A stretch of DNA of 64,000 nucleotides, taken from Yinghuangia aomiensis (GTDB lineage: Bacteria > Actinomycetota > Actinomycetes > Streptomycetales > Streptomycetaceae). Where the stretch lies: the NCBI RefSeq assembly GCF_039542225.1, contig NZ_BAABHS010000002.1, positions 369,926-433,925 on the forward strand, in the 5' to 3' direction. Shown piece after piece: positions 16,859 to 25,051 of this stretch; position 1 is the stretch's first letter, and every line of letters begins with the position of its first letter. The notes beneath the pieces were generated by a model. That model was not told the DNA's origin. It was given only the letters and a program-made list of their open reading frames with translations, and did no database searches. Both the position numbers and the translations under genes were made by a program.

Positions 16859-17671
16859 TCACGGCGTGGGGACGGCCGTGGGGACCGGCGTGGGCGTCGC
16901 GGTGCTCGCGTAGTCGACCTTCACCGAGCCGTTGTCGCTGGAGATGTCGATCAGGCGCGGGGACATCGGGTCCTGCCGCACGTTGTTCTTGTCGCTGCCG
17001 TTCGACGCGCTGAGCTGCACGTTGTAGGCCTCCGGTCCCCTCGGCAGGTACAGCTTGGCGCTGCCGTTGTCGGACGACCCCTTGACGTACGTCGGCGCGT
17101 TCAGCAGCGTCGCGCGCAGCGACCCGTTGTCGGTCGAGAAGTCGAGCCGGTCGGCGACCGTGCGGTCCACCGAGATCGAGCCGTTGTTGCTGGTCAGCTT
17201 CAGATTGCCGGACGAGTCGCGGACCTTGATGGAGCCGTTGTTGCTGCGCAGGTCGAGCTGCTGGCGCATGCCGTCGGCGGTGATCGAGCCGTTGTCGCCG
17301 CGCACCGTGATGGGGATCCCCGTGGGCACCGAGACGGTGTAGTCGCCGTCGCAGGTGATCGACATGAACGACGGGCAGTTGGTGTCGAGGGCGAGGGTGG
17401 TGCCTTCGAGCTTCCAGGTCGGGTTGCCGCCGCGGATCGAGTCCGTGATCGTGCGGTCGACGTGCAGGTTGCCCGCCGCACCCGGCACCAGGTGGATCGA
17501 GCCGCCGTCGGTGGTGATCTTGAGCTGGTCGCCGGAGAACGCGAAGTCCTTCTGGCTGTCCACGTCGTGCGTCGACGCCAGCACCAGGCCGGCCAGCGCC
17601 CCGGAGCCGATCAATCCGACGAGCAGCACTCCGCCGAAGGCGAAGAGCGTCGTACGCAGCGGCCTGGTCAT
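16859..17671 (-). CDS. Membrane-anchored DUF4097-like beta-repeat protein
   Basis: 270 residues. A short cytoplasmic stretch (MTRPLRT) is followed by one membrane segment at ~8-32. The extracellular part is built of ~20-residue beta repeats marked by DNGS or NNGS (at least seven: DGGSI, DNGSIT, NNGSIK, NNGSIS, DNGSLR, DNGSAK, DNGSVK), which fits a DUF4097/putative adhesin beta-solenoid. A Thr/Pro tail ends the protein. Start ATG 17671 follows GGGAG. It probably sits on the outer face of the membrane. Function of the family is not established. Confidence 0.78.
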   Translation of the reverse strand: MTRPLRTTLFAFGGVLLVGLIGSGALAGLVLASTHDVDSQKDFAFSGDQLKITTDGGSIHLVPGAAGNLHVDRTITDSIRGGNPTWKLEGTTLALDTNCPSFMSITCDGDYTVSVPTGIPITVRGDNGSITADGMRQQLDLRSNNGSIKVRDSSGNLKLTSNNGSISVDRTVADRLDFSTDNGSLRATLLNAPTYVKGSSDNGSAKLYLPRGPEAYNVQLSASNGSDKNNVRQDPMSPRLIDISSDNGSVKVDYASTATPTPVPTAVPTP

Positions 17672-17934
17672 GGCGGGCTCCCGGGATCGGAACGGCGGTC
17701 TCGGCGGTGGCCGCGCCGCTCGGGTGCGGCGTTCGGACTCTGGGAGCCTACGAGGCGCGGATGCCGGTGCGGCATGTGGCACTCTCCCGGATCGAGGGTA
17801 GGGACAGCCCCACCTTGAACCGGTCGGGCCCCGGCGACGTGCAAGAACGTGCCGGTGCCGGTGCCGGGGAACGAAGATTTCCGCGGATGTCGGCGGCAGA
17901 TGCCGGGTTCGCCGATGGCGTGAGGAGCCTCCGT

Positions 17935-18441
17935 ATGTTCGACACCGTGTTCGGTCTTCCCGTGCACGTGCTGGTGCTGCACTTCGCTGTGGTGCTGGTG
18001 CCGCTCGCCGCGCTCGCCACGATCGCGGTCGCGGTGCGTCCGGCCTGGCTGCCGCGGTTCGGCGTGTGGGTCGCGGCGCTCGACGCGGTCATGGTCGTGC
18101 TGGTGTGGGCGACCAAGGAGAGCGGCGAGAAGCTGCTGAAGCGGATCTACCCGGATCCGTCCGCACGCCCGGCGGCGATGCGCACGCACATCGAGCGCGG
18201 CGACGACCTGCTCTGGTACGTGGTCGCCTTGTTCGTCGTCGCGGCCGCGCTGGTGGTGGTGGCCCGGCTGCGGGCGGGCGGGCAGGCGGCCATGCGGGAC
18301 ACCGTTCCGGCGTTCGTGGTCCCGGTGGTGGCGGTGCTCGCGGTCGCCGCGGCAGTGCTGGTCACCGTGCAGGTCGTCCGCACCGGGCACGCGGGATCGC
18401 AGGTGGTGTGGAAGCCGATCGTGCAGTCCACCAACGGTTGA
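17935..18441 (+). CDS. DUF2231 membrane protein
   Basis: 168 residues from ATG 17935, preceded by GAGGAG. Four hydrophobic segments (~13-33, 38-58, ~88-110, ~122-145) and the LPVHVLVLHFAVVLVPLAAL opening are typical of DUF2231, a family predicted to bind heme through membrane histidines. The conserved early His residues in HVLVLHF and ERGDDLLW are present. It is convergent with rsgA, 25 nt apart. No function is established. Confidence 0.8.
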   Translation: MFDTVFGLPVHVLVLHFAVVLVPLAALATIAVAVRPAWLPRFGVWVAALDAVMVVLVWATKESGEKLLKRIYPDPSARPAAMRTHIERGDDLLWYVVALFVVAAALVVVARLRAGGQAAMRDTVPAFVVPVVAVLAVAAAVLVTVQVVRTGHAGSQVVWKPIVQSTNG

Positions 18442-18466
18442 TGCGCGGGTGACGGGCGGGCGCGGG

Positions 18467-19516
18467 TCAGTCGTCTTCGGCCTGTTCGCGGCTCGCCAGC
18501 AGACGCCGCAGCGAGGTCAGCCGGGCCGGGTCGGCGTGGCCGGCCTCGACCCACGTGTCCAGCGCGCAGTCCGGTTCGTCGTGCGAACAGGCGCGGGGGC
18601 AGTCCGCCGTGCCCGGCTCCAGGTCGGGGAAGGCGTGGATGATCCGCCCGAGGTCCACGTGGTTGAGGCCGAACGACCGTACGCCCGGGGTGTCGACGGC
18701 CCACCCGGAACCGCGCTCGTTGCCGAACCGGGGCAGCCGCAGCGTCAGCGCGGACGTGGTGGTGTGGCGGCCGCGCCCGGTCACCACGTTCACGTGACCC
18801 GTGGCCCGCTGCCGGTCCGGTACCAGCGCGTTGACCAGGGTCGTCTTGCCGACGCCGGAGTGGCCGACGAAGACCGTCGTGCGGCCCGCGAGGTGGGCGC
18901 GGATCGGGTCGAGGTCCCAGTCGTCGTCGGCGTCGCCGCCACGGGTGACGACGTAGGGCACGCCAAGTGCGCCGTACAGCTCCAGCAGCGACTCGGGCCC
19001 GCGCAGGTCCGCCTTGGTGAGCACCAGCAGGGGCTCCATGCCCGCGTCGTAGGCCGCCACCAGGCACCGGTCGATCAGCCGCGGCCGCGGCTCCGGATCG
19101 GCGAGGGCGGTGACGATGGCGAGCTGGTCGGCGTTCGCCACGATGATGCGTTCGAACGGGTCGTCGTCGTCCGCGGTCCGCCGCAGCACCGAACGGCGGT
19201 CCTCCACGCGCACGATCCGGGCCAGCGCGCCCTTGTCGCCGCTCATGTCGCCGACGATCGCCACGCGGTCGCCGACCACGACGCCCTTGCGGCCGAGTTC
19301 GCGGGTCTTCATGGCGGTCACTTCGTGCTCGCGCCGGGTGTCTTCCTCGACCAGGCAGGTGTACCGGCCGCGGTCGATGGTCAGCACCCGGCCGGTCTCG
19401 GCGTCGTCGTGCTTGGGCCGGATCCGGGTCCGCGGGCGCGATCCGCGCCGGGAGGGACGGACGCGGACATCGTCTTCGTCGTAGTCGGTGCGGCGCGTGG
19501 ACCGGGCGTTCGCCAT
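18467..19516 (-). CDS. rsgA: Ribosome small-subunit-dependent GTPase A
   Basis: 349 residues. A basic N-terminus and OB fold (~40-100) precede a circularly permuted GTPase: G4 LTKADL comes before G1 GHSGVGKTT and G3 DTPG. A C-terminal zinc-binding segment (CPRACSHDEPDCAL) completes the RsgA/EngC architecture. The protein helps the late maturation of the 30S subunit. It lies 16 nt downstream of aroA and is likely cotranscribed with it; the same pair is adjacent in mycobacteria and Streptomyces. Confidence 0.93.
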   Translation of the reverse strand: MANARSTRRTDYDEDDVRVRPSRRGSRPRTRIRPKHDDAETGRVLTIDRGRYTCLVEEDTRREHEVTAMKTRELGRKGVVVGDRVAIVGDMSGDKGALARIVRVEDRRSVLRRTADDDDPFERIIVANADQLAIVTALADPEPRPRLIDRCLVAAYDAGMEPLLVLTKADLRGPESLLELYGALGVPYVVTRGGDADDDWDLDPIRAHLAGRTTVFVGHSGVGKTTLVNALVPDRQRATGHVNVVTGRGRHTTTSALTLRLPRFGNERGSGWAVDTPGVRSFGLNHVDLGRIIHAFPDLEPGTADCPRACSHDEPDCALDTWVEAGHADPARLTSLRRLLASREQAEDD

Positions 19517-19532
19517 CGTGGGATCCGTCCGC

Positions 19533-20822
19533 TCAGCTCGCCTGGTCGGCCGGCATGAGCAGGGCGTGCCACAGCGCCGGGAAGTCCGGCAGCGTCTTCG
19601 CCGTCGTGGCGATGTTCTCCACCTCGACCCCCGGCACCGCGAGGCCGATCACCGCGGCGGCGGTGGCCAGCCGGTGGTCGTCGTAGGTCGCGAACTCGCC
19701 GCCGTGCAGCGGCCGCGGCCGGATCACCAGGCCGTCCGCGGTGTCGGTGACGTCGCCGCCGAGCCCGTTCAGCTCCTTGGCCAGCGCGGCCAGCCGGTCC
19801 GTCTCGTGCAGGCGCAGGTGGGCGATGCCGGTCAGCTCGCTGGGGGAGTCGGCGAGGGCCGCCACCGCGGCGATCACCGGGGTCAGTTCGCCGACATCGT
19901 GCAGGTCGGCGGTGATGCCGTGGATCTTGCCGGTGCCGGTGAAGACCAAGCCGTCGTCGGTGAACTCCCACGCGCCGCCCATGCGCGCGAACAGGTCGCG
20001 CAGCCAGTCGCCGGGCTGCGTGGTCGCCACCGGCCAGTCGCGCACCGTCACGCGGCCGCCGGTGACGAGCGCGGCGGCGAGGAACGGCGCGGCGTTCGAC
20101 AGGTCCGGCTCGACCACGACGTCGCGGGCGGCGATCGGGCCCGGGGCGACCTTCCACACGTCCGGCTCGGAGTCGTCGACGGCCACCCCGGCGGCGCGCA
20201 GCATCGCGACCGTCATGTCGATGTGCGGCATCGACGGCACGGAACTGCCGATGTGCCGGACCTCGACGCCCTCGGCGAACCGGGCGCCGGACAGCAGCAG
20301 CGCGCTGACGAACTGCGAGGACGACGAGGCGTCGATCTCCACGATCCCGCCGCGGAGCGAGCCCGCGCCGCGCACCGTCATCGGCAGGCGGCCGGTGCCC
20401 GCGTCGTCGATGTCCGCGCCGAGGTCGCGCAGAGCGAGGATGACGCCGTCGAGCGGCCGCTCGTATGCACGCGGGTCGCCCTCGAAGCGCACGTCGCCCG
20501 CGGCCAGCGCGGCGACCGGCGGCAGGAAGCGCATCACGGTCCCGGCGTTGCCGACGTCGACGTGCGCGGGGCCGCGCAGCGGCGCGGGGACGACGCGAAG
20601 GTCGCCGTCCGCGGTGTCCTCCACGGTCGCGCCGAGCGCGCGCAGACCCGCCGCCATGAGCGTGGTGTCGCGGCTGTACAACGGCTGCCGCACGGTGCTC
20701 GGGCCGTCCGCGAGCGCCGCGAGCACCAGCGCGCGGTTGGTCACCGACTTCGAACCGGGCAGCGCGACGACCGCGTCGACGGGAGCGGAGGCGACAGGAG
20801 CGGACCAGAGCGGGGAGGTCAT
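19533..20822 (-). CDS. aroA: 3-phosphoshikimate 1-carboxyvinyltransferase (EPSP synthase)
   Basis: 429 residues, the full EPSP synthase length. Substrate-binding motifs are PGSKSVTNRALVLAAL (~23-38), GNAGTVMRF (~91-99), LRLHETDRL and DHRLATAAAV (~385). The G-N-A-G-T-x-x-R loop has the usual Gly, so class I behaviour is expected. The enzyme makes EPSP in the shikimate pathway. A TAGGCT hexamer ends 8 nt before ATG 20822 and there is no ribosome site, so a leaderless message is possible. It precedes rsgA in an operon and is divergent from the SRAP gene. Confidence 0.95.
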   Translation of the reverse strand: MTSPLWSAPVASAPVDAVVALPGSKSVTNRALVLAALADGPSTVRQPLYSRDTTLMAAGLRALGATVEDTADGDLRVVPAPLRGPAHVDVGNAGTVMRFLPPVAALAAGDVRFEGDPRAYERPLDGVILALRDLGADIDDAGTGRLPMTVRGAGSLRGGIVEIDASSSSQFVSALLLSGARFAEGVEVRHIGSSVPSMPHIDMTVAMLRAAGVAVDDSEPDVWKVAPGPIAARDVVVEPDLSNAAPFLAAALVTGGRVTVRDWPVATTQPGDWLRDLFARMGGAWEFTDDGLVFTGTGKIHGITADLHDVGELTPVIAAVAALADSPSELTGIAHLRLHETDRLAALAKELNGLGGDVTDTADGLVIRPRPLHGGEFATYDDHRLATAAAVIGLAVPGVEVENIATTAKTLPDFPALWHALLMPADQAS

Positions 20823-20905
20823 GGTCCATCAGCCTATACGGGCGGCCCCGGCCTCCCCGGGGGGATTTCCGCCGCCACTCCACCGAACGTGCGAGGGTAG
20901 GGCCC

Positions 20906-21679
20906 ATGTGTGGTCGGTACGCCTCCAGCCAGCAGCCCGACGATCTGATCGAGCTGTTCGAGATCGAAAAGTCCGCGGTGCCGGAAACGCTCCCGCCGGA
21001 CTGGAACATCGCGCCGACGAAGAACGTGTACGCCGTTCTCGAACGCTCCGTCGAACGTGAGGGCCCCGCGGTCCGCCAGCTCCGCACCGTGCGGTGGGGC
21101 TTGGTGCCGTCGTGGGCGAAGACCCCGGAGACCGGCGCGAAGATGATCAACGCGCGGTCCGAGACCGTGTTCGAGAAACCCGCCTACCGCAAGGCGTTCG
21201 CCGGCCGCCGCTGCCTGCTCCCGGCAGATGGCTACTACGAGTGGTACACCCCCGAGACGGCGCCCGACGGGCCCAAGGGCAAGGCCCGCAAGCAGCCGTT
21301 CTGGATCCACCACGCGGACGGCTCTCCGCTGGCCTTCGCCGGACTCTACGAGTGGTGGCGCGACCGGACGCGCCCCGACGACGACCCGCTGGCGTGGCTG
21401 TGGACCTGCACGATCATCACGACGGACGCCGAGCCGGAACTGGCCCGGATCCATCCGCGGATGCCGCTCGTCTTGGACGCGTCGCGCTGGGACGCGTGGC
21501 TCGACCCGTCGCTGGGGGACACCGAACGGGCCCGCGGGCTGCTGACGCCGCCGGAGCCGGGGCGGATGGCGGCGTATCCGGTGTCGATGGCCGTCAACAG
21601 CGTGAAGAACAACGACGCGCACCTGCTCGACCCGCTGCCGCCGGAGGAGGTGGAGGAGGGGGACACGACGTTGTTCTGA
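20906..21679 (+). CDS. SRAP (YedK/HMCES-type) abasic-site protein
   Basis: 257 residues. The essential Cys2 (MCGRY) follows the start Met, which must be removed to expose the catalytic cysteine. Other SRAP motifs are WNIAPT (~34), WGLVPSWA (~68), MINARSET (~82-89), CLLPADGYYEW (~106) and the late IHPRMP. SRAP proteins crosslink to abasic sites in single-stranded DNA to protect forks. The gene is divergent from aroA, an arrangement conserved in actinobacteria as far as I know. Confidence 0.94.
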   Translation: MCGRYASSQQPDDLIELFEIEKSAVPETLPPDWNIAPTKNVYAVLERSVEREGPAVRQLRTVRWGLVPSWAKTPETGAKMINARSETVFEKPAYRKAFAGRRCLLPADGYYEWYTPETAPDGPKGKARKQPFWIHHADGSPLAFAGLYEWWRDRTRPDDDPLAWLWTCTIITTDAEPELARIHPRMPLVLDASRWDAWLDPSLGDTERARGLLTPPEPGRMAAYPVSMAVNSVKNNDAHLLDPLPPEEVEEGDTTLF

Positions 21680-22172
21680 GCGGGTGGAGTGCGTTTTCCC
21701 CGGGGCGGGGGCCGCGGGACTGCCGGGTCCGCTCGGCACGGGATCGGCGGGCCTTCGGGGCAGCCGCGGCGATGGGCGGGGCGATCGGCGCGTGTGCCCA
21801 GCGGCACGGGACCGGCGGCGACCCGGAGCCGCCGCGCACCTCCACCCGGCCTACCACCACACCGGGTGTGGTTCGGGTGAGGTGTGCGGGAAGACACGGG
21901 TCTGCGGGGGAGGCGGTCGCGGCAGTCGGCCTGCCGGGCCCGGAGGCGGTCGGGTGCCGATGGTCCTCGCAACGCCGCCGGCACTGCCGGTTGTGGCCCT
22001 CGCCGGGTGGCTTGCCGTCGGCGACGCCGGTGCGCAGGGGTGGCTGCGGGCGCGGTGATGGTCTCGCCGCGTCGTGTCCAGGCGCGGTCGGCCGCCCGGC
22101 GGCTGTTGGAGTGATCGGGCCGCAGGGCGTGGTGGGTCGTCTTCCGTGGGGCGGGTCCGGGAGGATCGGGGG
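21680..22172. other. Gene-free stretch carrying an interspersed repeat
   Basis: 493 nt between the SRAP gene and the hydrolase gene. It holds the 61-bp repeat at 21804-21864 and a 17-bp palindrome (ACCACACC-G-GGTGTGGT, 21856-21872) that overlaps the repeat's end. An open frame runs through but has no ribosome site and a low-complexity translation. No gene is supported. Confidence 0.6.
21804..21864 (+). repeat. 61-bp interspersed repeat, copy A (intergenic)
   Basis: 55 of 61 bases match the reverse strand of 26507-26567, where the sequence is part of a coding linker. Here it lies between genes. It is followed directly by a 17-bp palindrome that the other copy lacks. Such identity between an intergenic and a coding position suggests a dispersed short repeat. 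Confidence 0.7.
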
Positions 22173-22886
22173 GTGAGTGTGCGCAACTCTTCTCCGCAGT
22201 CCTCGGTCGAGGCGGCGTCGGGCACGGACCCGGCCGAGCCCGACGTCCGCACCATCCCCACGCCGGTCGGTGACGCCCGGGCCACGCTGTATCCGGCTCC
22301 CGGCACGGTCCGGGGCTGGTTCGTGGCCTCGCACGGGGCCGGGGGCGGTATCGAAGCGCGTGATTTGGCGGCGCTGGCCGCGGCGCTGCCGCCGCTCGGC
22401 GTGACCGTGGCGCTGGTCGAGCAGCCGTGGCGGGTCGCGGGGAAGAAGCTCGCGCCCGCGCCGAAACGGCTCGACGAGGCGTGGATCCCGATCGTCGACG
22501 CGCTCAAGGCCGATATGGCGGGCGCGCGGTTCGCCGTCGCGGGGCGGAGCGCGGGGGCGCGTGTCGCGTGCCGGACGGCGGCCGCGACCGGCGCGGCGGG
22601 CGTGGTCGCGCTCGCGTTCCCGCTCCACCCGCCGGGCAAGCCCGCCGCGTCCCGCGCCGACGAACTACTCGGCGCGGGAGTCCCGACGCTGGTCCTGCAA
22701 GGCGACCGCGACCCGTTCGGCGGCCCCGACGAGTTCCCCGCCCTCGGCGCCACCGGCACCCTCACCCCGGTTCCCCACGCCGACCACGGCTTCGCCGTGG
22801 CGAAACGCGCCCCGGTGAGCCAGGACGAAACCCTGAAGACGATCACGGACGCCGCGGGCACGTGGCTGGTGAAGCTGCTCGGCTGA
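22173..22886 (+). CDS. Alpha/beta hydrolase (KANL3/Tex30-like)
   Basis: 237 residues from GTG 22173 (GGAGG about 8 nt upstream). The alpha/beta hydrolase core shows the oxyanion segment ASHGAGGGI (~52-60), nucleophile Ser in AGRSAGARVA (~125), acid Asp in LQGDRDPFG and His in HADHGFAV near the end. The small size and dienelactone-hydrolase-like layout fit the KANL3/Tex30 group. Substrate unknown. It has no close co-directional partner; a long gap separates it from sigR. Confidence 0.8.
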   Translation: MSVRNSSPQSSVEAASGTDPAEPDVRTIPTPVGDARATLYPAPGTVRGWFVASHGAGGGIEARDLAALAAALPPLGVTVALVEQPWRVAGKKLAPAPKRLDEAWIPIVDALKADMAGARFAVAGRSAGARVACRTAAATGAAGVVALAFPLHPPGKPAASRADELLGAGVPTLVLQGDRDPFGGPDEFPALGATGTLTPVPHADHGFAVAKRAPVSQDETLKTITDAAGTWLVKLLG

Positions 22887-23620
22887 GACGGGAGACCCGC
22901 GGCCGCGACGGGAAGCCGTCGCCACGCGGGACGGTCGCGCCAAGCCCCCGTACGGCTCCCCCGGCGGGGCTGTCGGCCCGCGATGCATCGTCACGGCGCC
23001 GCTCGGCCAGGGTCCTCGGGGAAGCAGCGCCGCTCCGATATGACGGAATCGCCGCCGAGCTGCGGTGCCCGCGCGGTCGAGTGCGGCGACGGGTGCGGGG
23101 TGGTCGGGGTGCGGGGCCGGGGTGTCCAGGGCGAGGTCGGCGCAGGTTTCGTCGACGACGAGGACGGTGGCGGCGGCGTCGCCTGGCCGACTTGGTGCCC
23201 TGAGCACGCGCCCCCCGCAGGCAACCCGCTCACGCTCGTCTGGCCGCCGGCAGACCGAACCGGCACGCCGCGAAGTGTCCGAGCCGGACGGCCGCCCGGC
23301 TCTGTCGCCGTGGGGCCGGCCGCGTCCCGCGACACACCCCTCGCCGCCCGGCATTTCTCCGCCGTGCTCGGCAAGCCTCAGGGCCCGTGTCCGCGCCGGA
23401 TCGACGGAGCCGCCGGCCGTTCGCGTCCGCGCCGTCAGCCCGCCGGCCCATCCGTCGTCTCGTCCGACACGCCCGTCCCACGCAACTCGCCTCGCCCGTC
23501 TCGACCGTCCGACCCACCCCCCGTTCGGACGCGCCCGACCTCGTGGACCTGGCGTGGTACTCCGGCGCGCGGGCGGTGCCGACGGGCGCCGGAGTGTGCG
23601 CCCGGGGGCCGTGTGCGCCG
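22887..23620. other. Gene-free stretch upstream of sigR
   Basis: About 730 nt with no gene I can support. Long open frames on the minus strand here are low-complexity shadows. A sigR promoter independent of sigma-R would be expected in this stretch by analogy with Streptomyces coelicolor, but I cannot point to a convincing one. The sigma-R-type promoter lies just after it. Confidence 0.5.
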
Positions 23621-23647
23621 GGGAATGATCGCCGTGCTCCTCGCGTT
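23621..23647 (+). promoter_or_regulatory. Sigma-R-type autoregulatory promoter
   Basis: GGGAAT (23621-23626), exactly 18 nt, then GTT (23645-23647). This matches the known sigma-R consensus GGGAAT-N18-GTT and lies 36 nt before the ATG at 23683. A transcript from it would include the upstream start of sigR, as the thiol-stress-induced sigRp2 message does in S. coelicolor. Confidence 0.85.
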
Positions 23648-23682
23648 GTCGCCGGTACATCCTCGATCTGTGGAGGTCGCCA

Positions 23683-24462
23683 ATGCTCACTGCCACGCCC
23701 CCTGTCGGCCGTGCCGACGCCGGGAACGACGCGTCGATCCTGACTTGGCCTGCCTGGGTGCCGGGCGGTGATCGCAAGCGACCGATATCGTCGACGTCTA
23801 GCGGGTCGAAGGTGGTCCGCGAGGACCATCGGGTTGAGGAGGTGGGTCCGGTCGCGGAGACAGAGACCCTGGAGCAGCGGGACGCGCGGTTCGAGCGCGA
23901 CGCGCTGCCGTATCTGGACCAGCTGTACTCGGCCGCGCTGCGCATGACGCGCAATCCCGCCGATGCCGAGGACTTGGTGCAGGAGACGTTCGCCAAGGCG
24001 TACGGGTCGTTCCACCAATTCCGCGAGGGCACCAACCTCAAGGCATGGCTGTACCGGATCCTCACGAACACCTTCATCAACAGCTACCGCAAGAAGCAGC
24101 GGGAGCCCCAGCAGAGCGCCACCGAGGAGATCGAGGACTGGCAGCTCGCGCGGGCCGAGTCGCACATGTCGACGGGGCTCCGCTCGGCCGAGGCCCAGGC
24201 GCTCGACCGGCTGCCCGACTCCGACGTCAAGGAAGCCCTCCAGGCCATCCCGGAGGAATTCCGCATCGCCGTGTACTTGGCCGACGTCGAGGGATTCCCG
24301 TACAAGGAGATCGCGGACATCATGGGTACCCCCATCGGTACGGTGATGTCCCGGCTGCATCGCGGACGCCGCCAGTTGCGCACCCTGCTGGAGGACTACG
24401 CCCGCGAGCGCGGGCTCGTCCCGGCCGGCACGGGCACGGATTCGAAAGGTTCCGTCTCATGA
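23683..24462 (+). CDS. sigR: ECF sigma factor SigR (thiol-oxidative stress)
   Basis: Long form 259 residues from ATG 23683 (GGAGGT 8 nt upstream); short form 206 residues from GTG 23842, where the sequence MGPV aligns with the classic SigR start. Region 2 (DALPYLDQLYSAALRMTRNPADAEDLVQETFAKAYGSFHQF) and region 4 (IPEEFRIAVYLADVEGFPYKEIADIMGTPIGTVMSRLHRGR) are nearly canonical. SigR turns on thioredoxin, mycothiol and protease genes under disulfide stress. The promoter upstream would express the long form, which in S. coelicolor is unstable and gives transient induction. The stop overlaps rsrA (ATGA). Confidence 0.96.
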   Translation: MLTATPPVGRADAGNDASILTWPAWVPGGDRKRPISSTSSGSKVVREDHRVEEVGPVAETETLEQRDARFERDALPYLDQLYSAALRMTRNPADAEDLVQETFAKAYGSFHQFREGTNLKAWLYRILTNTFINSYRKKQREPQQSATEEIEDWQLARAESHMSTGLRSAEAQALDRLPDSDVKEALQAIPEEFRIAVYLADVEGFPYKEIADIMGTPIGTVMSRLHRGRRQLRTLLEDYARERGLVPAGTGTDSKGSVS

Positions 24463-24794
24463 GCTGCGGCGACCACCACGAGGTTGACTGCGCGCAGATC
24501 CTCGGCAAGCTCTACGAGTACATCGACAACGAGCTGGCCGATGCGGACTGCGGCGATATTCGGACACATCTGGACGAGTGCTCGCCGTGTCTGGAGAAGT
24601 ACGGGCTGGAGCAGCACGTGAAGGCGCTCGTGCAGCGCTGCTGCGGCTGCGACGACGTGCCGGTCGACCTGCGCAGCAAGGTCCTGGCCCGGATCCGCGA
24701 AGTGAAGATCGAGGTCGCGACGCAGTCCGACGGCAGCCGGATCGTGGTGGAAGAGCAGGTCGACACCGTGATCGTCGACAAGCCGGGCGCCTAG
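24459..24794 (+). CDS. rsrA: Zinc-binding redox anti-sigma factor RsrA
   Basis: 111 residues. The ZAS motif H-x3-C-x2-C is seen in HLDECSPC (~38-45) and the additional redox Cys near position 11 in EVDCAQIL, giving the Cys11/His/Cys/Cys zinc set of RsrA. A CCGC cluster follows. Reduced, zinc-bound RsrA holds SigR; disulfide formation releases it. Translation is coupled to sigR through an ATGA overlap. A 16-bp hairpin terminates the operon 37 nt downstream. Confidence 0.95.
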   Translation: MSCGDHHEVDCAQILGKLYEYIDNELADADCGDIRTHLDECSPCLEKYGLEQHVKALVQRCCGCDDVPVDLRSKVLARIREVKIEVATQSDGSRIVVEEQVDTVIVDKPGA

Positions 24795-24831
24795 CGGGCG
24801 AATCCGCGCGACGACACAGGGCGCAGACTTG

Positions 24832-24866
24832 CGAAGGCGCGCCGGGCATCGCCCGGCGCGCCTTCG
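24832..24866 (+). terminator. sigR-rsrA terminator
   Basis: A perfect 16-bp stem (24832-24847 and 24851-24866) with an ATC loop, 37 nt after the rsrA stop. No T-tract, but this is one of the strongest hairpins in the window. Confidence 0.88.
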
Positions 24867-25051
24867 GCATTTCCGGGCCCGCGTATGCGCGGGGCGCGAA
24901 AAGCCGCGAACCCCACATTGCGCGCCCCCCGTTCGGGTTAATCCGGCAGAATCGGGCGTTGTAAAACGGACAGAAGGCGCTCAGCGCCCGTACGCCGTCC
25001 TATTCTCGGTTGGCGGTTGAATGCGCGACCGGAGCCCGAGGAGGCAGTCGC

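Noticed and set aside
16859..17671. Regular repeats that could be mistaken for a CRISPR array
   Set aside because: They are codons of a DNGS/NNGS protein repeat with variable flanking sequence and no constant spacer.
21094..22176. Plus-strand frame running from inside the SRAP gene through the intergenic repeat
   Set aside because: Overlaps the SRAP gene in another frame and is low complexity; only the 61-bp repeat within it is notable.
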